Shown: piece by piece, positions 8,031 through 15,469 of the stretch
How the letters are laid out: every line of letters starts with the position of its first letter
Numbering within the stretch: position 1 is the stretch's first letter
Notes under the pieces: generated by a model
Databases searched by the model: none
Seen by the model: only the letters and a program-made list of their open reading frames with translations
What the model was told of the DNA's origin: nothing
Translations under genes and position numbers: made by a program
Assembly (NCBI GenBank): GCA_963732925.1
Contig: CAVTBJ010000001.1
Span: 105,848-169,847 of the forward strand
Source: DASZRZ01 sp963732925
GTDB lineage: Bacteria > Acidobacteriota > Terriglobia > Terriglobales > Acidobacteriaceae
Direction: 5' to 3'
DNA: 64,000 nucleotides

Positions 8031-8564
8031 TTACGCGGCCTTGACGGAAATTTTCTTTTCCGCAGTCTTCTTCGCTGCTTCAGCCTTGGCCATTGTGATC
8101 TCCAGCCGTCCATCTTTCAGGACGGCATTGACCTGGTCGGGAACGACTTCGGCGGGAAGCGCGAGCGAACGGCTGATTTCCGTGGCCCGTTGCTCGGAAT
8201 AAACCACCTCGCCCTTTTCCTTCTGCTCCCTCTTGGAGCGAGATTCCCCGTGGATCATGATGCGCGACGGTTCCACGGCCAGCTCCAGTTCCTCCGCCCT
8301 GAAGCCGGGCACATCGGCGCGCACAATCAGTTCTTTCTCCTGTTCCTCAATCTCCACCGGGACCGGCTGAAGCAATTCTGATTCCGCCTGCAGCCAGTCT
8401 GCGAGAGCATGTCCGTCGGAGCGCCCACGCCCTTCGAATAGTGCGTAGGCGCGCCCGGCGATCTCCTGAAAGCGCTTATCCATTTCCTGAAAGAGTTTGT
8501 TGACGTCCTGTATTCGGACCGGCGTGGAGGATGGAGCTTGCTTGGTTGCGAGTTCGGCAGGCAT
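8031..8564 (-). CDS. Hsp20 / alpha-crystallin family small heat-shock protein
   Basis: This 177-residue protein has an alpha-crystallin domain from about residue 75. It runs through EEQEKELIVRADVPGFRAEELELAV, then RSLALPAEV and the diagnostic VLKDGRLEITMAK. A Lys/Ala-rich tail follows in place of the usual IXI motif. Such ATP-independent chaperones hold unfolding proteins in the cytoplasm. The start at 8564 is supported by AAAGGAG about eight bases upstream; the longer frame to 8738 lacks such a site. It belongs to the stress island with Usp, OsmC and PEP synthase. A weak TGTGA half-site lies at about 8658, but no full palindrome. Confidence 0.88.
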   Translation of the reverse strand: MPAELATKQAPSSTPVRIQDVNKLFQEMDKRFQEIAGRAYALFEGRGRSDGHALADWLQAESELLQPVPVEIEEQEKELIVRADVPGFRAEELELAVEPSRIMIHGESRSKREQKEKGEVVYSEQRATEISRSLALPAEVVPDQVNAVLKDGRLEITMAKAEAAKKTAEKKISVKAA

Positions 8565-8768
8565 TGGGGGTACTCCTTTCTTCTCCGTCGACATGACTGC
8601 GAGAAGTATGGTTGATGAGTTTGGCTTGCCCGGTCGGTGATTACCAGCACGGGCGAATGTGATGGACATTTCTCGCTGGCGGGCGCCAGCAGAGCTGCAT
8701 GCTACCTGATCGAACCTTCCAATTGTAGACCACCACAAGGCCTCCAGATAGAACGAGAATACCGAGGC

Positions 8769-8789
8769 ACTGTGTAAAACTCACACAGT
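8769..8789. repeat. Perfect 7-bp inverted repeat (possible operator)
   Basis: ACTGTGT (8769-8775) and ACACAGT (8783-8789) are perfect inverted arms around a 7-base A-rich centre. The size and spacing fit a dimeric regulator site. It is not followed by a T-run, so a terminator is less likely. Confidence 0.4.
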
Positions 8790-8813
8790 ACCAATACCGA
8801 GCTGTGTCCGAGC

Positions 8814-8879
8814 TGGCTGCTTGCCCAGGCCGCGGACCTGCTCAAGGTCCGGCCGAAGACCATGGCCCGCCTCTCGGCC
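8814..8879 (+). pseudogene. Possible remnant of an excisionase-type HTH domain
   Basis: About 22 codons read WLLAQAADLLKVRPKTMARLS. This resembles the core of helix-turn-helix_17 (excisionase/MerR-like) domains, which carry AAxLLxVxPxTxxR. There is no start, ribosome site or continuation, so it is at most a decayed fragment and may be coincidence. Confidence 0.2.
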
Positions 8880-9096
8880 GTGAATGCTGCTACCAGAGTC
8901 TCACGCAACATTCGGCGCCGTTGGGCGGCGCCTACAGCATGTGGGCTGTCGACGTGAAACATTCCCTTTGGGCTGGGCTGTGAACTCGGCCGGTTTTTGT
9001 CGTGTCCTGCACGAAATGTCCTCAGCCGGCTTGGCGCGCACAGGCATCCGGCCGTTCCAGCTCAGGACTATAGAGGTGAGAGCTCGCACCCGCTGC

Positions 9097-9112
9097 TGTG
9101 ACGGCGATCACT
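9097..9112. promoter_or_regulatory. CRP/FNR-like palindrome TGTGA-N6-TCACT
   Basis: TGTGACGGCGATCACT matches nine of ten half-site positions of the CRP/FNR consensus. Its end lies 60 bases before the ATG of the gene at 9173. A weak -10-like CACAAT sits at 9134-9139, which would centre the site near -41.5, the class II activator position. Confidence 0.55.
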
Positions 9113-9172
9113 GTTCTATGTTCTTAGGCGATCCACAATAAGCCCAGGCTTAACAAGTTCTGTGGAGGAGCT

Positions 9173-9553
9173 ATGACGACCCGTGACCTGCTGGATTTCC
9201 TGCAGACAGAATTGGCATTTGTGGAACTGGGAGGTTACGAGCATAACCGCAGTGCCTCCTGGCGCCCTTCGCTGATCTTTGAGGATTCACCCGGCTGCCT
9301 GAACTACGCTCACACCGTCGAGAGACGTTCCTGCAGCGAATGTCCTTTGCTCAAGTTGGTTCCACAGCCACACCGGCTGGAAAAAGTTCCTTGCCGGCAC
9401 ATTCCCATGACCAAGGACGGGCGGACCCTGGAGTCGTTATACCGTACGGCAACGAACGAAGAAACGCTCTCCATCGTCCGGAGCTGGCTGCGGATGACGA
9501 TTGCACAGTTGAAGAGGGAACTTGACCTGCATAGTCTCGACAGGCCCGCTTGA
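9173..9553 (+). CDS. Cysteine-containing conserved-looking hypothetical protein
   Basis: This 126-residue protein is of unrecognised family. It has a central cysteine/histidine cluster: C44 in GCLNYAH, then C-S-E-C in RRSCSECPLL, then PCRHIP. This could hold a metal or form redox-active disulfides. The C-terminal third is helical (EETLSIVRSWLRMTIAQLKREL). There is no signal peptide or membrane segment. The start is firm: GGAGG precedes the ATG by four bases. A CRP/FNR-like palindrome lies upstream, as for OsmC and PEP synthase, which suggests co-regulation with the stress island. Confidence 0.7.
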   Translation: MTTRDLLDFLQTELAFVELGGYEHNRSASWRPSLIFEDSPGCLNYAHTVERRSCSECPLLKLVPQPHRLEKVPCRHIPMTKDGRTLESLYRTATNEETLSIVRSWLRMTIAQLKRELDLHSLDRPA

Positions 9554-9619
9554 ACACGGGCCGGGTTGAACAACAAATGAGTAGTTTGTAGCGTGGATGC
9601 CAATCAAGTCACTTTTTGG

Positions 9620-9635
9620 CGTGACACAGATCACA
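9620..9635. promoter_or_regulatory. CRP/FNR-like palindrome CGTGA-N6-TCACA
   Basis: CGTGACACAGATCACA matches nine of ten half-site positions of the CRP/FNR consensus. Its end lies 45 bases before the OsmC ATG at 9681. Its position argues that the OsmC frame does not start at the more upstream codon 9597. Confidence 0.55.
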
Positions 9636-9680
9636 TCCTGGAGTGGGCGGAAGCTGCACTCTCGATCCGAGGCTATAGCA

Positions 9681-10148
9681 ATGGAACCTTCGGCTAAAAC
9701 CCACTCGTACTCTGTCAATGCCAGTTGGAATCCAGACCTGGGGAACCAGCAGGGAACTGTTGATGTCGTGGGCATCGGTGAGCCTATCACCTTCAGCGCG
9801 CCGGCCGAGTTCCACGGACCCGGCGGCACATGGACCCCGGAACATTTTTTCCTGGCAGCGGTGGCCGGCTGCTTTGTCACTACGTTCCGCGCCGTTGCCG
9901 AGTTTTCCAAATTTCGCTACACGAATCTCGACCTCACCGTGGACGGCCAGATCGGAAAGGGAGAGGGCGGATGGCAATTCACGCGGATTATCGTGCGCCC
10001 GACTCTTCTTATCACCGAACAAGCCGATCGCGACCGTGCTCTGCGACTGATGGAAAAAGCTGAGCGCGCTTGCCTGGTCTCGCGAACGTTGCGCTTGCCC
10101 GTGGAGTTGGAGATGAAGGTTGAAGCAGGATCCCTCGCGGTTTCTTAA
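9681..10148 (+). CDS. OsmC/Ohr family peroxide-detoxifying protein
   Basis: This 155-residue protein has the OsmC fold. A first Cys64 lies in VAGCFVTTFRAVAE, on the long central helix, and a second Cys131 in KAERACLVSRTL. Together they form the family's peroxidatic and resolving pair that reduces organic hydroperoxides. The segment EFHGPGGTWTPEHFFLAAVAGC is typical of the OsmC branch. The start at 9681 (GAGG eight bases upstream) gives normal family length and leaves the CRP/FNR-like site at 9620-9635 outside the gene. An in-frame alternative at 9597 would add 28 unconserved residues. Confidence 0.85.
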   Translation: MEPSAKTHSYSVNASWNPDLGNQQGTVDVVGIGEPITFSAPAEFHGPGGTWTPEHFFLAAVAGCFVTTFRAVAEFSKFRYTNLDLTVDGQIGKGEGGWQFTRIIVRPTLLITEQADRDRALRLMEKAERACLVSRTLRLPVELEMKVEAGSLAVS

Positions 10149-10155
10149 GGCATTT

Positions 10156-10188
10156 CCTCATGTTCCGGCTTGGGCCTGCCGGTTGAGG
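10156..10188 (+). terminator. Long stem-loop after the OsmC gene
   Basis: CCTCA...CCGGC pairs with GCCGG.TGAGG around an 8-base loop, eight bases after the OsmC stop. The stem is strong but no T-run follows, so it may be a terminator or an RNA-protecting hairpin. Confidence 0.4.
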
Positions 10189-10386
10189 AAAGTCAGCCCG
10201 AGGGGCATTCATGCCGCTTCTTGACTGCCAATAACGCTCCGGCCCATTCGGAGGGGATCCTGGACACGCGGAATTTCTAGCCGCCGTCACCAGAAGTGCA
10301 CAAAGTATCGAGTAGCTCCGCAACATCCTGAACATGGACGGCAGCCTGAAGCTTATTTTTCGATAAGGCTGACCTTGCATTTCAGA

Positions 10387-10402
10387 TGTGACGCCTATCA
10401 CT
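10387..10402. promoter_or_regulatory. CRP/FNR-like palindrome with well-placed -10 box
   Basis: TGTGACGCCTATCACT matches nine of ten half-site positions. A -10-like TTTAAT lies at 10424-10429. If used, the palindrome centre would fall at about -41.5 from the start of transcription, the classical class II CRP/FNR activator position. The PEP synthase ATG follows at 10455. The rest of the 306-base gap between OsmC and this gene holds the stem-loop at 10156 and nothing else I can name. Confidence 0.6.
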
Positions 10403-10454
10403 GCCTGCATGTTCAGTTTTTGCTTTAATGCAGAGTGGATTGGGAGAAGCTTCC

Positions 10455-12863
10455 ATGAGCACCATCTACACTCTGCCCTTTTCTGAAATCACCATGCGGG
10501 ATGTGGCGCGCGTTGGCGGCAAGAACGCCTCGCTGGGAGAGCTGTTTACTGCGCTGAGGCCCAAAGGCATTGGTGTGCTCGACGGCTTCGCCACTACTTC
10601 CGATGCCTACTGGTTCCTTCTCGAACAGCAAGACCTGCGGCCTCGTCTGCAGAAGATCTTTGCTCAGCTTGACACGGAAAACCTGGAGCAATTGGCGACC
10701 GCGGGCCATGCCGCGCGTGCCGCTATTCTGCAGACGCAGATTCCCGACGCGTTGCGTTCCGCTATTGTGAATGCCTACCGGCAGCTGTGCGCCCGGCTGG
10801 GACGCCAACCCGAGTTGGCGGTGCGATCGTCTGCCACGGCTGAAGACCTGCCGGAAGCCTCGTTTGCCGGGGCGGCCGAGACCTTTCTGAACGTGAGGGG
10901 AGAAGAGGAACTCCTACGCGCCGTTCATCAATGTTGTGCCTCTTTGTTCACGGATCGCGCCATCAGCTACCGTGCCCGTAACGGCTACGGACAACTCAAG
11001 GTCGCGCTTTCTGTGGGCGTCATGCCCATGGTCCGGTCCGACCTCGCCTGCTCGGGCGTCATCTTCACCCTGGAGACCGAATCGGGGTTCCGCGATGTGG
11101 TCACCGTTACCGGCTCTTATGGTTTAGGCGAATACGTCGTGCAGGGAGTCGTCACTCCCGATGAATGGATTGTCTTCAAGCCTACCCTGATCGCAGGTTT
11201 TGATCCTATCGTGAGCCGGCGCCTTGGTTCCAAGGAAGTGCGCCTCATCTATGCGAGCGGAACCCGTTCTACGCGCAGCGAGGCGACACCCGCTGAAAGC
11301 CGGTCCCGCTACTGCCTGCAAGATCCTGAGGTTCTCCGCCTTGCCCGCTGGGCTTGTGATATCGAACAACACTATTCCGAGCTTGCCGGACACCATCAGG
11401 CTATGGATATCGAATGGGCCAAGGACGGCGCAAGCGGTGAACTATTCGTATTGCAGGCGCGTCCCGAGACGGTGCACTCCTCCAAGGCGGTCAGCGCTAC
11501 CGCCGAGATTTATCACCTGACCACCAGACCAAGCCGCTCGCTGGTTACCGGCCAGGCCGTGGGAGAGAAGATTGGAGCCGGACGCGCCCACGTTGTCACT
11601 GACCTGAACGAGTTGCAACAGGTACAAGCTGGAGAAGTGCTGATTGCTCCGAACACCGATCCCGACTGGGAACCGGTGATGCGACGGGTGGCGGCCATTG
11701 TTACCGACCAGGGCGGACGCACCGCGCACGCCGCCATTGTCTCGCGTGAGTTCGGTATCCCCTGTATCGTGGGCACCGGCAATGCAACCAGGGCGCTTTC
11801 TACGGGCAAGGAAGTCACCGTCTGCTGCTCGGAGGGCAGTCAGGGTCAGGTCTACGAAGGAAAATTGCCGTTCACTGTCGAGCGCATTGATTCCGGATCT
11901 GTCCCCAAAACGAACACGCATGTCATGTTGATCGTCGGCGATCCCGGCCAGGCATTCAAGTTTTCCGAGCTCCCCAACCAGGGCGTCGGACTGGCGCGCA
12001 TGGAGTTCATCATCACCAACCATATCGGCATTCATCCTATGGCTCTGGTTCGGTTTCCCAATCTGCGTGATGCCAAGGCAGTTGAGCAGATCCGTGAGCG
12101 CCTCGCGGGCGAGGATCCTTCCGAATTTTTTATTCGCAGATTGAGTGAGGGTGTAGGCCGAATTGCAGCGGCCTTTTACCCCAAGCCAGTCATTCTTCGC
12201 ATGAGCGATTTCAAGACCAATGAGTATGCGCGCCTGCTGGGCGGAACCGAGTTCGAACCGCATGAGGAAAATCCTATGCTCGGCTTTCGCGGCGCCTCAC
12301 GCTACTATGACCCGCGCTATTCCCCCGGATTCGCGCTGGAGTGCGCCGCCGTAGCTCGCGTGCGCGGCAAGATGGGTCTGAATAATCTGAAAGTCATGAT
12401 TCCTTTCTGCCGCACCGTGGAGGAGGGTCGCAAAGTGCTCGACATCATGGCGAAGAACAACCTGCAGCAGGGGCAGGACGGTCTGGAGGTTTATGCCATG
12501 TGCGAAATTCCCTCTAACGTCATTCTGGCCGACGAATTTTTGAAGATTTTTGACGGCTATTCCATCGGATCCAACGATCTCACCCAACTCACGCTCGGCT
12601 TGGACCGTGATTCCGGGACCGTCGCGCATCTGTTTGACGAAAATAACGAAGCCGTGCGCCGTCTCATTGCGCAGGCAATCCGTGCCGCCCAGGCCCGGCA
12701 TAAGCCCATTGGGATCTGCGGCCAGGCGCCGTCAGATTTCCCCGAGTTCGCCGCATGGCTGGTGGCGCACGGAATTGATTCCATTTCTCTCAATCCGGAT
12801 ACCGCAATCAAGACGACCCTGCGCATTGCCTCGGCGGAGTCACGCAAGACCATTTCAGCGTGA
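10455..12863 (+). CDS. ppsA: Phosphoenolpyruvate synthase
   Basis: This 802-residue protein makes PEP from pyruvate and ATP for gluconeogenesis. The N-terminal ATP-grasp/PPDK domain (about 1-360) shows GGKNASLGE, VRSSATAEDLPEASFAGAAETFLN and QARPETVHS. The swivelling phosphohistidine domain has GGRTAHAAIVSREFGIP with catalytic His425. The C-terminal TIM barrel shows NPMLGFRGASRY and SIGSNDLTQLTLGLDRDSG, then ICGQAPS with the acid/base cysteine. Length and domain order match E. coli PpsA. The start at 10455 is chosen over 10428 because GGGAG lies about eight bases upstream. A CRP/FNR-like site with a -10 box precedes it, so induction under energy or oxygen limitation is plausible. Confidence 0.95.
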   Translation: MSTIYTLPFSEITMRDVARVGGKNASLGELFTALRPKGIGVLDGFATTSDAYWFLLEQQDLRPRLQKIFAQLDTENLEQLATAGHAARAAILQTQIPDALRSAIVNAYRQLCARLGRQPELAVRSSATAEDLPEASFAGAAETFLNVRGEEELLRAVHQCCASLFTDRAISYRARNGYGQLKVALSVGVMPMVRSDLACSGVIFTLETESGFRDVVTVTGSYGLGEYVVQGVVTPDEWIVFKPTLIAGFDPIVSRRLGSKEVRLIYASGTRSTRSEATPAESRSRYCLQDPEVLRLARWACDIEQHYSELAGHHQAMDIEWAKDGASGELFVLQARPETVHSSKAVSATAEIYHLTTRPSRSLVTGQAVGEKIGAGRAHVVTDLNELQQVQAGEVLIAPNTDPDWEPVMRRVAAIVTDQGGRTAHAAIVSREFGIPCIVGTGNATRALSTGKEVTVCCSEGSQGQVYEGKLPFTVERIDSGSVPKTNTHVMLIVGDPGQAFKFSELPNQGVGLARMEFIITNHIGIHPMALVRFPNLRDAKAVEQIRERLAGEDPSEFFIRRLSEGVGRIAAAFYPKPVILRMSDFKTNEYARLLGGTEFEPHEENPMLGFRGASRYYDPRYSPGFALECAAVARVRGKMGLNNLKVMIPFCRTVEEGRKVLDIMAKNNLQQGQDGLEVYAMCEIPSNVILADEFLKIFDGYSIGSNDLTQLTLGLDRDSGTVAHLFDENNEAVRRLIAQAIRAAQARHKPIGICGQAPSDFPEFAAWLVAHGIDSISLNPDTAIKTTLRIASAESRKTISA

Positions 12864-13062
12864 GCCGGTAATGCAATTGAGTCGTACTTGCATCCGCCGA
12901 ATCCGGTCTGATCAGCCCGCAAAACCGGCTGTGCTTTCACGCATCGCCGGAGGCTGCGTCGCAGACCGCCTTGGGTTTGTTCCTGTCCCCAGACTTTCCC
13001 GCCGCGCCGTGTTCCCAAGTACAATCGAAGAGCGCCCTATTTTCTTCCGGAGGATTGTCTCT

Positions 13063-14028
13063 ATGTATGCCACCGAAAAGAAAGCGGTCGTGGTTACGGG
13101 TGCTTCCAGCGGGATTGGACGAGCTTGCGTCTCGGCCCTGGTGCACTCCGGATGGCGGGTGTTCGCTACCGTTCGCAAGCCGCAAGACGGCGATAAGTTA
13201 CAGGCTGCGTTCGGCGCGGATCTTATGCCGGCGATCATGGACGTTACTGATCGCGGCTCGATCAGCATTGCGGCCGAACGGGTCTCCAGTCAACTCCAGG
13301 GACGCGGTTTGGATGGGCTGGTGAATGTGGCGGGCGTAGGCATGGTCCGGCCCCTCGAGTACATTACGCTCCAGGAGCTGCAGAAGATATTCGATATCAA
13401 TGTGTTCGGCCAGATCGCCGTCATCCAGGCATTTCTTCCCCAGCTTCGCCAGGCGCGTGGCCGAATCGTCAATATCAGTTCCGTGGGCGCGCACTTCGCT
13501 TTACCGTTTGGCAGTCCGATCAATGCGAGTAAAGCTGCGTTTGGAATCTTCAGTGACGCGCTGCGCCTGGAGCTGCGTCCGTTCGGGGTTCGTGTTTGTG
13601 TGGTCGAGCCGGGAGCAATCCAAACGCCGGCGGTGGAGAAGACGCTTGGGCATGTTGAGGAAGTGATTGCCGATCTGCCGGGAAGCGGTGCGGCGGAATA
13701 CGGCGCAATGCTGAGGACGTTCGTCGCCCGCGCTTATGCACGAGAAATGAATGGCAGTTCGCCCGATGTCGTGGCGCGAGCTGTGCAACACGCGCTCACT
13801 GCGGCCAAGCCCCAGATTCGCTACCGGAGCGGGAAGCATGCCAGCCTACTGGGCACATTGCCAAAGTTTTTGCCGGACTGGCTGCTGGATGCAATGCTGC
13901 TTCGACTGGCTGGTCTGCCTGCGGGGCTGGGTGCTGCCGTGTCTGCTGACCGTCGGCAACTCCGGAAGCGCGTAGATAGTTACGACGGGGCAGGCAGGCG
14001 AGGACTGTCACGGCAGGCTTCCCGCTAG
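13063..14028 (+). CDS. Short-chain dehydrogenase/reductase-fold protein with altered active site
   Basis: This 321-residue protein has a classical SDR layout. It shows the nucleotide-binding TGASSGIG near the N-terminus, DVTD, the NVAG structural motif and NISSVGA with Ser139/140. After these comes an S-P-I-N-A-S-K stretch where SDRs carry Y-x-x-x-K. Lys157 is present, but position 153, normally the catalytic tyrosine, is isoleucine. A VEPGAIQTP loop follows. Ordinary SDR activity would be impaired, so the protein may be a non-catalytic binding protein or use another residue. The start at 13063 is set by CCGGAGG nine bases upstream; a longer frame running back into ppsA was rejected. The C-terminal about 75 residues are an extension beyond the core fold. 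Confidence 0.8.
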   Translation: MYATEKKAVVVTGASSGIGRACVSALVHSGWRVFATVRKPQDGDKLQAAFGADLMPAIMDVTDRGSISIAAERVSSQLQGRGLDGLVNVAGVGMVRPLEYITLQELQKIFDINVFGQIAVIQAFLPQLRQARGRIVNISSVGAHFALPFGSPINASKAAFGIFSDALRLELRPFGVRVCVVEPGAIQTPAVEKTLGHVEEVIADLPGSGAAEYGAMLRTFVARAYAREMNGSSPDVVARAVQHALTAAKPQIRYRSGKHASLLGTLPKFLPDWLLDAMLLRLAGLPAGLGAAVSADRRQLRKRVDSYDGAGRRGLSRQASR

Positions 14029-14152
14029 AATCACTGGAGTGACACGCCTTGGCAGACAACCGGCTAAGTGCCTCCGCTCTGCGGTGAAGGAGTGCGCTCC
14101 GACACCTGCGCCGACCATAGCCCGTGACACTCCGCTAAACTAGTATAGAGAT

Positions 14153-14755
14153 ATGCTCGCGGTCTCCGGTACACCGGCCTCCCCCGAAAGTTCAGAGCTG
14201 CCGAACTGGTCGCGCCCGCGCCGCTGGCTGGTCTTGCCGCTTCTTGTTGTCGCTGCGGTTGCGCTTTTTCTTGCTCTGTACCGGCCCGGTCATCCTGCCA
14301 AAGCGACGCCCAAGGCGCTGGCCATGGGATGGCGTCCCGTGACTTCTTTCTCCGGGCACGGAAGCACCCAGACCGAGTCCTTCAGCATCGAAACCGGCCA
14401 GTGGCGGATCAAGTGGGTAACCAGGCCTCGGAATCAGGCTGCCGAGATCCAGGGTCGAACCCGGACGACTCCGAGCGAGACTCAAGCCCACCCGGCGCCC
14501 GCCAGCGGTGCCAGCTCTAACGTCCGACAAGTTTCCCCCGCGAACAAATTCCGCCTTGTGGTACACAGCCTGGTAAGCGGCCGTTTTGTGAGCGTGGCTG
14601 CCGATCACGAAGGTCCGGGCAGCGGTGTTGCCTACCTTGCAGAGGAACCGCGCCAATTTTTTTTCGTCATCGATTCCAGTGGACTAGACTGGACGGTGCA
14701 GGTGGAAGAAGGAGTGGAGGGGCAGGAAGAAATTCGCAAGAACCCTCCACGCTGA
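14153..14755 (+). CDS. Membrane-anchored hypothetical protein
   Basis: This 200-residue protein has one transmembrane helix near the N-terminus (RRWLVLPLLVVAAVALFLALY, about residues 23-43), placing the rest in the periplasm. The middle is Ser/Thr/Pro-rich and probably disordered. The C-terminal part is a compact-looking strand region (FRLVVHSLVSGRFVSVAADHEG, then FFFVIDSSGLDWTVQVEE). I recognise no family. It is 72 bases upstream of the molybdenum hydroxylase genes and on the same strand, so it may belong to that operon. The ribosome site is weak. Confidence 0.65.
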   Translation: MLAVSGTPASPESSELPNWSRPRRWLVLPLLVVAAVALFLALYRPGHPAKATPKALAMGWRPVTSFSGHGSTQTESFSIETGQWRIKWVTRPRNQAAEIQGRTRTTPSETQAHPAPASGASSNVRQVSPANKFRLVVHSLVSGRFVSVAADHEGPGSGVAYLAEEPRQFFFVIDSSGLDWTVQVEEGVEGQEEIRKNPPR

Positions 14756-14827
14756 GGCCTCAGGAGGAGTATCATGTTTTCGCTTTTTATGAGGCTCCAA
14801 CCGGCAGCAATTTCTTGAGGTGGCTTT

Positions 14828-15469
14828 ATGTCCGATGTTCATGATTTGCAAGCGCCGAAACCCACAGGTGGGCTGACGAGGCGGGACCTTATTAAAGGGG
14901 TGATTGCCGCCGGCGCAGTCTCCTCAACCGGCTATCTGTTCCGCGGGCCCATCCTGCAGGTTTTCGCGTCGGCCCCAGGCTCGGTCGAGCGGCTGATTAC
15001 GCTGAATGTCAACGGTCAGCAGAGGCGCGTCGACGTGATGAAACAAGAGACGCTGGCCATGACGCTGCGCTACAAGCTGGGTCTTACGGGAACTAAGCTG
15101 GGTTGCGACCGGGCCGAATGCGGTGCCTGCACGGTGCTGATTGACGATATTCCTCATTACGCCTGCTCCATTCTGACCCACAGCACGCGCGGCAAGAAGA
15201 TTGTCACCATCGAAGGACTCGCAAATCCCGATGGAACCCTGCACCCGGTGCAGCAGGGCGTCATTGACGAGCAAGGCTTCCAGTGCGCCTTCTGCATGTC
15301 GGGCTTCCTGGTGGCAGCGGCCGGATTTTTGAAAACCAATCCCAACCCGACCCGCCAGGAAATGGCGAAAGGTGTTTCCGGCAATCTCTGCCGGTGCATG
15401 GATTACGACAAGATTCTGAACTCGCTGATGCGGGGCGCGGAACTGTCCCGGGGAGTGAAACATGCCTGA
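14828..15469 (+). CDS. Tat-exported [2Fe-2S] subunit of a molybdenum hydroxylase (PaoA-like)
   Basis: This 213-residue protein begins with a Tat signal, LTRRDLIKGVIAAGA, closely resembling that of E. coli PaoA. The plant-type [2Fe-2S] site has C93, C98, C101 and C113 (CDRAECGACTVLIDD...YAC). The second, xanthine-oxidase-type cluster has C153, C156, C188 and C190 (CAFC...GNLCRC). The protein passes electrons from molybdenum to FAD in the aldehyde oxidase/xanthine dehydrogenase family. GAGG precedes the ATG by seven bases. Its 3' end overlaps the molybdopterin subunit gene by eight bases. The partner subunits have no signals, so the complex is probably exported folded by hitch-hiking on this one. 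Confidence 0.9.
   Translation: MSDVHDLQAPKPTGGLTRRDLIKGVIAAGAVSSTGYLFRGPILQVFASAPGSVERLITLNVNGQQRRVDVMKQETLAMTLRYKLGLTGTKLGCDRAECGACTVLIDDIPHYACSILTHSTRGKKIVTIEGLANPDGTLHPVQQGVIDEQGFQCAFCMSGFLVAAAGFLKTNPNPTRQEMAKGVSGNLCRCMDYDKILNSLMRGAELSRGVKHA

Larger units (their letters stand above)
8565..9172. other. Gene-free stretch with palindromes and a possible HTH remnant
   Basis: No convincing intact gene was found in about 600 bases. It contains the Hsp20 promoter region, an inverted repeat at 8769-8789, a short coding-like fragment at 8814-8879 and a CRP/FNR-like site at 9097-9112 before the next gene. The open frames here lack coherent protein features. Confidence 0.5.

Noticed and set aside
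12550..13062. Upstream extension of the SDR frame into ppsA
   Set aside because: The extra 171 codons are Pro/Arg/Ser-rich, overlap the PEP synthase gene and are not SDR-like; a good ribosome site stands before 13063.
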